This document shows positions 21,761-32,001 of a stretch of DNA of 64,000 nt, piece by piece. A program made the position numbers and the translations under genes. The DNA is taken from assembly GCA_024364735.1 (NCBI GenBank), contig JAGFNQ010005241.1, forward strand, positions 773,740-837,739, in the 5' to 3' direction. The notes under the pieces were generated by a model. It saw only the letters and a program-made list of their open reading frames with translations, was not told where the DNA came from and made no database searches. Source of the stretch: Boesenbergia rotunda (taxonomy: Eukaryota; Streptophyta; Magnoliopsida; Zingiberales; Zingiberaceae). Each line of letters starts with the position of its first letter. Positions within the stretch are counted from its first letter, which is position 1.

Positions 21761-23438
21761 AAGAATGATCCGATAGACAACCCGGGGCCAAGAACTCCAC
21801 ATACGCATCAGTCCTTCAAAAGCCAAGAAGAGTTGACCATTACCCTATCCAACTTGGAAGAGACATCAACTTTAGTCCATGTGAATTGACAACCAATAAA
21901 ATGAAGATCCACCATACCACATATATTTGCAAATCTTTGAAAATCTCATATCTCATAATTGGTAACCGGTGTTGGGTATGATCGGATGGCTAGAGTGGGG
22001 TGAATAGCTTGTTGTCGATCTTCCGTCAATTCTTTCTACAAGTATTAGTTTTGCGCAAGCGCAAACAAAATAAACAATGAAATCAATAATACCAACGCTA
22101 ACCCTTATCGTTTACGTGGTTCGGAGATTCCTTGCTCCTACTCCACGGCATGTCCTTGAGGTGAACGATCCCTCAATCCGTCGGTAGATTAGTCCCTGAC
22201 AATCTTCGACTAAAGCTTTATCCTTCTTGGTGGAGAACAACATCTTACAATGTCCTCTTCTTCTTTACAAGATGCAAGTTAGGGTTTAAGGAAGAGAGTG
22301 GGCTTTGGAAGCTTTGGGCACCAAACTAGAAGGTTTTCAATCACAACCTTGTGACTTCTTCATGCCCTAAAGCTTCTCTTTAAATAGAGGAGAGAGCTGT
22401 TAACAAAATAGCTCAGTCCCAACATCAGTCGACTGGTCTCGACCCCAGTCGACTAATGCATAGCCAACGGCTAGCCAAACGTCTAGATTACCAACAGACC
22501 AGTCGACTGCCGTCCAGACTGCTCCTTGTTGTTCAAAACCCATAAAAAGATTAGTCGACTGGTGTCCTACTATTCAACTGGTCTTTGTACACACTGACAC
22601 TCATCCTCTCTGGAGTCGCTTTTGAAGTTCTCTTCCTTTGGCTCTCGTCCGTCGGATGCATCCAAGCCCTTGACCCATCCCGATGTCATCCTCCACGTAT
22701 GCCTTAAAGTTTGCTTTCCTCAGCTCCACTCCATTGCTCCTTGTCAGGCGGACCCTAGGATGCACCATCCTTCACTGACTCAAGGATCTGAGCACCAGGA
22801 TGAGATCTCCCACACTCGGTCGCGCTAAGCTCCTCATGTGTGTTCCACTAAGTTTTGTATGACTCAAATACACATCAAATCAATATGAACTCCTAACTAA
22901 AATTTATTGACACACACATCAAAACCTATAATCGTACCGATCAAACTTGGGTCGATTTCACCAACAACCAACATGCCTCCTTGTTTCACATGTATAGACA
23001 AAATAGAATTAGAATCACCCATAACCATCCAACGACTAGAAGTGGATTCTATGGATTCCCCAAGATCAACACCTCCCATAAAGATCTACGATTCACCACT
23101 GAATGAAGACTATAAATAAATGTCACAAAGAATCCATCTCCAGAAATCCGACAATGAATAAAGCAATGGATAAATTGCTCAAATATATCATTAGCCTCCA
23201 CTTCAATCCTCTATATATCCCAAAGAAGCACAATACGCCCATGATTAGAACTATCAAAGTTGTGCACATACCCCATACCTAAAAATTTCTTTTGTATTAT
23301 TGGCACAAGAGTTTCCTCCTTAAGCTTGGTCTCCAATAATGCTATAACTTGTATGTTTTTACTCCTTAAGAGGTGTTGCACACCCTCATGCTTTAGGGAC
23401 TTGTGAAGACCCCCAATATTCTATGCTACGACCTTCAT
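21761..23438 (-). pseudogene. LINE ORF2, endonuclease part (split by a solo LTR)
   Basis: ORF2 starts at ATG 23438 (minus) with MKVVA, stop, NIGGLHK, the apurinic endonuclease start in which the family Trp before NIGG/NIRG has become TAG. An ALLETK block carries the endonuclease Glu, and VMGDSNSILS is close to the GDFN box with Phe changed. The solo LTR 21970-22966 splits it after QGGMLV. 21969-21761 resumes with VTNYE and DFQRFANICGMVDL. The domain is recognisable but non-functional. Confidence 0.8.
21970..22966 (-). mobile_element. Solo LTR of a second copia-like family (997 bp)
   Basis: It runs TGTTGGGTATG to CACCAACA. The flanks are ACCGG and ACCAA, a degraded 5-bp duplication (3 of 5 match); the LINE frame resumes across it, which supports the borders. 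The middle carries the palindrome AGTCGACT four times (22427, 22447, 22501, 22553). A TATA-like site at about 22378-22391 sits in CTCTTTAAATAGAG. Confidence 0.7.
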
Positions 23439-23599
23439 TGACCACCTTCATGGGCTACTCACACCAGGGTCAGTCATGCCTCTTGTCGCCCCTTACTGCT
23501 CCTTGCTTGGATATTTCACCATGGGACATCCTTACATCATTCGCACCCCCCTTAGGAGCATCTGAAACCACATTTCTTTGTTGCCCATTCTCTGAAAAC

Positions 23600-25111
23600 C
23601 TTTCCCTCTACTGGATGGTAGAAGAACGAACTCCCCCCTCTGTTGCATAGTCAGGAGGTGCTTCCATTGCAATAGAGTTATGGGGCATAATTGACAAGTA
23701 GCTGCTATCATTTGGAGCATTTTCATCCGGAACATGGTGTTGATTTTGCTCCTGTTGTGTTTGTGGACACCTCCAATGTTGTCTTGCACGTCTAGGATGC
23801 CTCGCCCAACCACGACCTGCCATCGATTGAGACCAAAATCTTGTTCCTGGCCCATTGTACAGATTAGACCTTGACTAATCCCTTCCCTATCTGCGATGTT
23901 GTTGCCCATTTTGAGCAACACCTTGGCAAGCTGAACCTTCACAGCAACTCCCATTTTTGTGCCCGATCTGTTTGCATGTATAACAAAATTCTGATAGCAT
24001 TTCATAAATGATTTTCAAATTAATTTGAGCACCTACGAGCAGCGCAATAGGCACCTCAAGTGCACGCTCACCAAAGACCGACACCTCCACCATAAGCCTT
24101 GCATACTTCAATATTTCTCTTGTACATGTGAAATTGTCGATGTAGAGAGGTTTCCCCACTTTCAAACCCACCATACTTAGCACTTTTTGTGACCAACAAT
24201 CCATTGACAGCCCATGAATTTGAATCCAAGTAGGGAAAAGATGAGTATCCACATCAAATAGAAAGAACCACGACAAAACCTTGAGGAAAACAGGAATATC
24301 ATATGCAAAGTAAGGCCCCTTGCTCAAGACGTTGTCCTTGTCTTGTCTTGTGTCAAATTGGTATACTATCCATCCACTTTTGTGCATGAAGAACATGTAA
24401 AGCACCTTTCATTGATTTGCAATAGTCTGAACCTCATTCCGGCCAGGGGGCTACCCATGACGTATCCAACTAAACAAAATCCCAATGTTTCCTCCATCTC
24501 ATCAATGTCGTCGTATCCAAAGACTAGCCTACCTCCTTTTGCTTCATACTAATCTAACACCACATCTTCCTTTGTCTTCCTATTATCCTTGAAGAGGTTT
24601 TCACACGTCTTCTTTTGCCCCTGATTAGGAATATTGCCACACCCAACATGTTGTCCTCTGCCTATTTCTTTCTACATCCCCGAGAATAGCTCCTCCGGTG
24701 AAGATCGATCCCTGGCCGGAGCTGATTCTTCATCCCCTTGCTCATCCCCTTGTTGAGGCACACTCTCCTTCACTTGTAGCATCCCATGAGCCAACTCTTC
24801 CTCCTTCTATTTTGCATAAGTGGCAAGGGTTGTCCATCATCGGCACCCACATCTTCTGACCCAACTTGAGCACCCACATTAGAGAAATTGGATCCCACAT
24901 CAACTGCTTGGTCAACATCCCTCCCTATCTAAATTGGGCATTTGTCCCTTGGAGCCACCTCATTAGGTCCATCTACATCTACAACATTTGAAGTTCCATC
25001 GGTAGCCAGCTTGTCTGCAACGTTCGATCTACCAAGCCTTGACTCCTCAAAGGACATAGTTGGCATTTCCTTTAATGGAGAATATTTGAAACCTTTCTTA
25101 TTCCTCCCCAT
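23600..25111 (-). pseudogene. LINE ORF1 (DUF4283-type and zinc knuckle)
   Basis: The likely start is ATG 25111 (minus), MGRNKKGFKYSP, with a stop near 24929. 24405-23887 encodes the DUF4283-like RNA-binding region (YFAYDIPVFLKVLSWF, LFPTWIQIHGL, LDDxxTKEKT-like traces absent). The family zinc knuckle CYTCKQIGHKNGSC follows. A proline-poor, decayed C-terminal tail reaches about 23600 before ORF2. In plant L1 elements this protein coats the RNA. Several stops and a frame change show it is dead. Confidence 0.8.
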
Positions 25112-25603
25112 TGGTTGTTGAAGTCAACAATACGGCTAGATGTGGAAATTGACAGCCCACGCATGTCTAGCACACCAAAGGCATCCACAGATGGAACTTG
25201 CCACCCACGTCTATCCAAACGCAGCTTGGCACTTATTACAAAGATACTTAATAGTTAATGCAATTAATTACCAAGAAACATTCCTTGTTTGCCAATTGAC
25301 CGGAGTTGCTACCTTCCGCCTTAGTACACCGCTAAAAAAATAGTGAAGCACCTTCAGTGATGCCCAGAATGCAATGAGGGTACTTCCAAAAGGTCCTTCT
25401 TTCTGAGAATATATGTGGAGAGGATAGAAACCAGGAAATCCAGAGAGAAGTCCAAGAGAATCCAATAGAAAACCAAGAGAAAATCGGAGAAGAAAGGGTG
25501 GTGGGGAGGAGTACTGCAAGGTATCAACTCCTCTTCTAACCCGAAGAGGAGGTGGATGGATGGTGAAGGGGCTAGAAGAAGCTACTGTTCGGTATCTATA
25601 TTG

Positions 25604-27040
25604 TTTGATATTATAGACAAAGGTGTTTTCATTCCTATGAATTCAATTAATGCATCTATGACCTCTTTCTTGCTCAATTCTCTAAAAAAAACTACTAGAT
25701 CAACAATTAAGCAGTTGCTTAAAGTATATTCCCATAGAGTTGAAGTCTAGATGATGATGTTTAGTATTTTATAAATTGCATATTATATATATATTTATTT
25801 GTGTATTATTTTCTTCTAGTACATATAAGGTTCCTATAGGTCTCGTTGATATTGTAGATAATTTTGATAATCTATGTAGATTTAATTGGGTTGACATCAT
25901 CCATCAATTTATTGTTCATAATTACCTACTATCAGGGACCTCTTTTCATTAACTCAGAAATATCAAATGACTACCTCACTTCTTTATCTAAAGGGATTTG
26001 CTAGTTTTCGGTTGTATGTTTCTTTTTGCTTGTAAATTTGATTTTTTTTATATATGGACATTAATGTGTATGTAAAACTTTGTATTATGAATCAAACATG
26101 ATTTTTGGAGCATGTCCCAATCTAGAAACCATATAATAATGAAAGACCATGAATAAATAAGTGCAGGACTACTCCTTCTCATATTACTAAAGTAAGAGCC
26201 TTGTTAGACCAAATGTCACCTGAAGAGGTAAATATGGAAGACTGTCAAACTCTCCTTTCTTTCATTTACAATTCCAAATTATTTTTTTAATTTGATAGGT
26301 GATTATTGAACTAGTCCCTACCCCTTCTAAAAATACGTTGGTTGAGAATCCCCATTACCTTGATAATACTCCACATCTATTAGAGGCATCACCATTAAAT
26401 GCAATAGAAGTCAGATGCCCAAGTACTAGTGGGTGTCGTAACTACATTATTCATCATAACTGCATCAATGAGTTAACAATGGAGTACATGTAGCTAAATG
26501 AAAGAGTGAAAGAATTACTTGAAATAATTGAAAATCAAAACATCCAGACAAAATCAAGCTAGTGGATTCATATCTTGAACCAGTTACTTCTAGAACTAGG
26601 ACTAGAAGAGGACGTGATGTAGGTGGATTTGTTAGATTTTTTTTATTATTTTTAGTAAATTCTTCCTTTTTGTAATTTTTATGTTTTTGATATTTTATAT
26701 ATTTTTGATAATTTTTATCTTTTATATTTTTTTTGTTTTTGAGTTCATTTAAAATTTTTAGTATTGTGAGTCTGTTAATAATTTTTTGTTTCTTTTAGAA
26801 TTTCTTTCCTTTATTTACAAGATAGGAATTAACATCTATATATTAAGAAATCTTTCATTTCTTTAGGTCTTAGGGTTTAGAGTCAATATGAACATATGTT
26901 TAGCGATAAATTAATCCCTGATTATTGAATAATTTTTTTCGAAAAAAATCTGGAGGACAGACATTTTCTCTTTCTGCTTTCTCCTCTAATCTCCCTTTTT
27001 GTTAGCTCATAGAATAATCGTTATCCTTCTTGGCATCGGT
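25604..27040 (+). other. Unassigned stretch with gene-like fragments
   Basis: This follows the LINE target duplication and continues the older sequence of 14906-16617. Short open pieces at 25556-25750, about 26200-26500 and 26540-26640 have codon-like composition, separated by AT-rich intron-like DNA. I recognise no domain. It could be a decayed plant gene or the body of an unclassified transposon. The last 150 bases lead into the primer site at 27041 and may be LTR. Confidence 0.3.
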
Positions 27041-27525
27041 TGGTATCAGAGCTGGCAAGTTCCGATTGAGGAAGTCAAGCATCAAATCTAATGGAAGGTC
27101 ATCATGGTCGTGACTATGGTTATGCTAGGTAGGTTTTGGCTGAGACAACCTCGCACTGTGGTCGTAGCACCCAGGACGAGATTGAGGATTTACAAGGACA
27201 AGTTGCGTATTTAACCAAGTGCCTAGTGATCCAAAATCTTGAAGATCAAGAGGTACATGATTGTGAGGATCAGCATGGAGACCTCAGATGTCAAGTTGAT
27301 CCAATCGAATTTTTTTGTACGTCACAGATAGAGAATTTTATTGATTGGATCAACAAAGTGGAGTGGATCTTTGATTAAAAGCAAGTTCTGGATTGGATGA
27401 AGGTGCAGCTAATTGCCATCAAACTCAAGGGTCAAGTATCAGCATGGTGGGAGCACTTGTTGGGCTCATGAGATAGATAGGGCAAAACCAAGATTAAGGA
27501 TTGGGAGAAGATTAAGAGAATATAA
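27041..27525 (+). pseudogene. gag: Ty3/gypsy gag remnant with tRNA-Met primer site
   Basis: The primer site TGGTATCAGAGCTGG is at 27041-27055. Gag starts at ATG 27090 (MEGHHGRDYGYAR) with a TAG at 27126. It continues with FIDWINKVEWIFD, LIAIKLKGQVSAWWEHL and GKTKIKDWEKIKRI, the plant gypsy gag capsid pattern. Further TGA and TAG stops occur in frame near 27470-27480. It is cut at 27525 by the Harbinger insertion. The sequence after the Harbinger element does not continue gag, so it was already truncated. Confidence 0.75.
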
Positions 27526-27838
27526 GGGGGCGTTTGGTTTGGAAAATTTTTTCTATTTTCTATTTTCCATTTTCTGTTTTCTGTTTTCTATTTTCTGATC
27601 TAGTTTTCAGAAAACGGAAAATGTGTTTGGTATGATATACTGTAACTCTATTTTCTAGAAAAGAAAACTGGAAAATGTGTTTGGTATGTTAATATTGAAA
27701 ATTATAAATAAAATAATTTTTTAAAAAATAAAAACCGGTGCAATATTATAATTGTTTTTAGAAATAATATTTTTTAATCAAAAAATTTTAAAATAATTTT
27801 TTAATCAACATTTCCTTTTTTTAATCGATAATTTTTTA

Positions 27839-28017
27839 TACTACAAAAAAAATAGCATCCTCGACGGAATTTACCGACGAAATTCCGTCGGTAAAGGCAT
27901 TTAACAGATCCGACGGAAATTTCGTCGGAAATTTCCGACGGGAAATATTGGATTTCCGTCGAAAACTTTTCCGATATTTTCCGACGGAATTAAAAATTCC
28001 GTCGGAAAATAAAAAAA
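27839..28017 (+). mobile_element. CACTA-like terminus with sub-terminal repeats
   Basis: TACTACAAAAAAAATAGC differs at two positions from the common plant CACTA end CACTACAAGAAAAATAGC. It is followed by repeated direct and inverted TTTCCGACGGAAAT and TTCCGTCGG motifs, the sub-terminal repeats of this superfamily. I could not find the opposite end, so this is a fragment, or an element whose far end has decayed. Confidence 0.65.
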
Positions 28018-30361
28018 AATTAACAGATTTAAAATGTAATTGCATAATAATCATATATACACAAATATCAAATTTAAATCACAAATAATATCAAATTTCA
28101 ATCATAATATTCACAAGGCTTCAATTAAGCTCAGCTTATATTTTAACTGAATATAATCTAACTACAATACAGTCTGAGTCTATGTTCAATACATTATTAC
28201 ACAAACTAATTTGACCAGTGCTAACTGTGGCTCTCCTGAAAGAAAATGACCAACAATAAAATAAAAGGCTCATGACTCCTGCAAAACTTCAATGTGTTAG
28301 CTTTCGTCGATTCAAGTGCGTTCCTTCTCGAGCGTGAGGCCCTGCACAATTGTGCATCGTGAGCAGGTTAATGTATCTAAAGTCATCGATCAGGATCTTC
28401 AAAGGCTTCATCTTAATTCCTGTTCAGATTTTTGAACAGAACAATGCCGACGCATCCCATCGCTAGTTTCTTTTGCTGCAGTTTTCCAAATTTCAAACAG
28501 AATAAATAAACCATGTAACTATATTCTGAAAACAATTGGCTTACAGAAACAGCCAGATCCAGAAACACAACTATGGGCTGAGGAACTTCTAATTATTGCA
28601 TAACTGGTAACCTTAATTGCAGAGAAAAGTCCAGCAACTCCAGATTGAGTCCAATCCCTTCCAACAAGTGGCATGAACTGTCCCAGAACATCAGATCTAA
28701 AAATAGGCCCAAAATGAACTTGTCATGAGTCGTCAATGAATGCACGAAACCAATACAAACATCAACTATCAACAACTGGGTAAACACAAGATAGAGAAAT
28801 ACAGATCAATTCATAAGCACATCAACAAAATAAGTATAATTGCAAATCGGAGAAGTTATGAAATTCATGAATTTTCCGGAGACATTAGCATGCTATTCAG
28901 TTTGATTATATAGAGCAAAATAGCAATGACTTCATATCAACTAAGCTGCTTTATGATGAACCAAATGTTGGTTAAAAACAGAAAAAGAAATTTGGTTAAC
29001 AACACAATTTTAAAAACCATGACGTGCCAGTCAGCATGGCCAAAACATTGACTGAACTGCAGAACAGTGCCTAGCTACTTTATTTTCCATGTGACTGCTC
29101 TTCATCCGGAAGAACATCATCTTCTGAAAGCAACTCTTGCTTCCCATCCAGAACACGTCTAAACCAACATCAATGTTGAATAGAATGCATGTCTAGGACA
29201 TGCTTCCTTTCTTATCCAGGTTCTTCTTTTATGAGCGCTCAACACCGAGATTGGCACAGCTTGAGCACATCTCTTTCCAGTCAAGCAAGAGTTCTCAAGC
29301 AAGATTGGCGCAGCATGAAGGAGACCTTAAACCTTAGTCAACAATGCTAAAGCCTTATCGGAGAATTCTTTGAGCTAAAAAACAATGGAGCAAATAACAT
29401 AGAATCTTTCATTTAGAGCAGAAATCTGCTCTGATAGATTATTAACAGCTTCCTGTACAGGATTGGTAAGCACAAAAAAAAAGAAGTTGCATTAGACCAC
29501 TTGTAACATAACACATAGGCATGCGAGAGTAGTAATTGGGGCATTCCGCTGAGGAAATAGACAGATGATTCGTTTCAAAATAGTTGTTACCTTAAAATAG
29601 CAACGAGCATTAAGTCAGATCCACCGACAAAAGGTCAATTGATGTATTAACAAGCTAGATCAGCTAGGAGTAGAAAATGCAAGAAAAAGAAAATATCCAA
29701 AAATCTTTATTAGGGATTGTAAAATGTGATCATCTACAATAGATGGTAGTGGATTGGCCAAGTAACCGATGTTTATTTTGTGATTATGAATAAGAACAGA
29801 AGTACTAGTAATGCTAATATACAGAAACAAACCTTTTATGAGATTTATTTCTCATGGCAACCTTATCAGCAGAGGCCGCCTGCGAGAGTGCTTCTCTGGG
29901 ACTAGAGACCATATCATCGTCTACTGTAATGTAATGGAACAGATTCCTATAGTAACAAAAAATTCTTCTGTAATGTAATGGAACAGATTCCTATAGTAAT
30001 GGATAAGTTCCCACTCCAAGCATCATGATCCTTGTGCTTTTGCAATAGCAACTTTTCTCTTGTAGATTATCTGCACGGTATAGGTATAAGACTTGCAATT
30101 CATTGTTCAAGAAATTCATAACAAAGTCATGACTTCTAAAGAACAAACAAACATTTTGGAGGTCCAAAAGTCACAATACACTAAATATTGATCCCATAAC
30201 AAAATTTTTCCAAACAAAAACAAGTTAAACAACCATTCATAACAAAATCCATCCCACAGCTTGTAACAAAAACCTTCCAAAGGCAACCAAAATTCAAAAA
30301 TAAAAACAGTCATTCATAACCAAATCAAGAGCCACAAAATGCTAAACCAAACATTAGATAA
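28018..30361. other. Unassigned left arm inside the Harbinger element
   Basis: No ORF above background and no recognised domain. The sequence is of medium complexity. One phrase around TGTAATGTAATGGAACAGATTC occurs twice (near 29930 and 29970). It could be CACTA body, the Harbinger 3' flank or captured host DNA; I cannot tell which. Confidence 0.4.
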
Positions 30362-30419
30362 TTACGGATGATGCTCGACATAATCATTCCACATATGGCT
30401 TGCAATTTCATCACGTATG
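30362..30419 (-). pseudogene. Harbinger transposase, last codons beyond the Copia-A insertion
   Basis: On the minus strand this reads RDEIASHMWNDYVEHHP then TAA (30362-30364), the usual C-terminal tail of plant PIF transposases. It joins the main part at 38628 across Copia-A, sharing the duplicated GTATG. Confidence 0.75.
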
Positions 30420-30820
30420 TGTTAATCTAAGCATGAAATTCTAAACGCAATTTAAGATATTGAATCTACATTTATAAAAACGGTAAACACTTACAGCGAT
30501 TCACGCTCCCCCTTCGTTGTTCTTCGCGCTTGTCGTCGGAAGAACGATCACAGAATTGGAAAGTTCTTCCCCTCTCGGTATCACGAACCAAATCCCTCGA
30601 ACTATGGACGATCTCCTCTTCTCAGAGTTTTTCTCACTTGCTCTTGCTTCCCTTTCTTGCACTTGAATGAAGCCCCTTACCCTCTCCTTATATAGGAGAG
30701 GAAAGGGGGGTAGAAGTGGTGGAGAGGGAGGGGGCAACAAACCCCACTCCCTGCAGCGTGTGCAATAACTGCACACGCTGCAGCGTGTGCAGTTATCGCA
30801 CACGCTGCCCACTTCCTACA
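30420..30820 (-). repeat. Copia-A 3' LTR (left copy, 401 bp)
   Basis: It contains two large hairpins (30753-30808) with stem GCAGCGTGTGC. The TATA region is inside the inverted repeat CTCTCCT-TATAT-AGGAGAG at 30682-30700. The purine-rich GTATGAGTGGGAGA on the minus strand next to it (about 30821-30834) is the plus-strand primer tract. Confidence 0.9.
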
Positions 30821-32001
30821 TCTCCCACTCATACAAGTCAAATCACATAGACAATACAAGAATCAGGTCACAAAGACCATATAGTCACATAGACTAACAC
30901 AAGAATCAGGTCACTAAACTCATATAGTCACATAGACTAATAGATCATCCAAATCATACTTTTAGGGAAAATGATTCGTGTGACAGCAAGCATACTGAGC
31001 AATCATTGCTAAGAAAGTTGTGACACTTAACTTAGCTGCTCTCTGAGCGATCAATACCAAGAAAGTTATTACACTTTACTTAGTCGCTCTATCACATGAA
31101 TCAGAGACATCAATCACTTGCTTTTACCCCAGATTAAATTATTTACATCAATATGAACATCTCTAATCCCTCATCATGACAATTAAGTCAAGAGCATGTT
31201 CAGTATTTCCATTCAATACTATTATTCACAATCATATTTTAAGTACTCAACAAAAAATATAATTGGTCGACCAGTGAATAAATGTCAATGATGTAAATCT
31301 CTCTTAATCTTCCTTTATAGCTAGAATCTCTTCATTCTAATCAGTTGCTTTCCTAGTTATGCTCCGTAGACCGAATCATCCATAGTCAATAGGACACATG
31401 CTAAAGTAGCATACACTGATTAGAATTTCAAGCAAACAGCTAAATAGTCACTTAGGGTAAAACTGAGATTAACTTATAACCTCGAGGATCTCACATAGTA
31501 AGGAAGCAGGGATCAATTCTCTTACAACCCTTATTGTCGCTATAGCACATGTGGTATGAAACACATGCTACGATGTTTCTCTCTTTAACACATAAAGAGT
31601 GCATGTTTTTCTTCTAAAATTAACATCGTACAGATTTCGATCTAGACATACCCAATGTCTAATCCTGAATTCAACATATGAACTCCAATCTGGCTACAAG
31701 CAGGCTCAGTAAATGGTGGGAACATTTACTTCGATTATTACATTAAATAATCTCATCTTGATACAAAATCAAGGCGACCTCAACTTACGAGTATGTCTCT
31801 ATTCACAGCTACTCAAGCTGCCCCATAAGTAATGATCTTACCTCTATTTATACTCAACAAATAGAGATGATTGCCCATGTGAGTGGACCAATCTCAACCT
31901 GCCAACATGCTTATCGAGACTTTATTCAAAATGTAACACCAATACATACACTGAATAAATCATGGCACTTTCATATATAATGAATTTGTCTGTACATTGT
32001 G
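30821..32001 (-). other. Copia-A 3' internal non-coding region (1.2 kb)
   Basis: This lies between the RNase H stop and the 3' LTR. No ORF or known motif is seen. It is long for a copia element, most of which end within about 100-300 bp of RNase H, and may once have held something more. Confidence 0.5.

Larger units (their letters stand above)
16630..25591 (-). mobile_element. L1-type LINE with two nested solo LTRs
   Basis: A 12-bp target duplication, GTATCTATATTG, lies at 16618-16629 and 25592-25603. A T run at 16631-16641 is the poly(A) tail of the minus-strand element. From right to left come a pyrimidine-rich 5' region, ORF1, ORF2 endonuclease, ORF2 reverse transcriptase, the zinc-binding C-terminus and the 3' untranslated region. 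Solo LTRs at 19644-21755 and 21970-22966 interrupt the endonuclease. Without them the element is about 5.9 kb, normal for plant L1. All coding parts carry stops. Confidence 0.9.

Noticed and set aside
30501..30812. Minus-strand ORFs in the Copia-A LTRs (also 38276-38614)
   Set aside because: They cover the LTR hairpins and promoter; the cysteine-rich repeat comes from the 27-bp unit.
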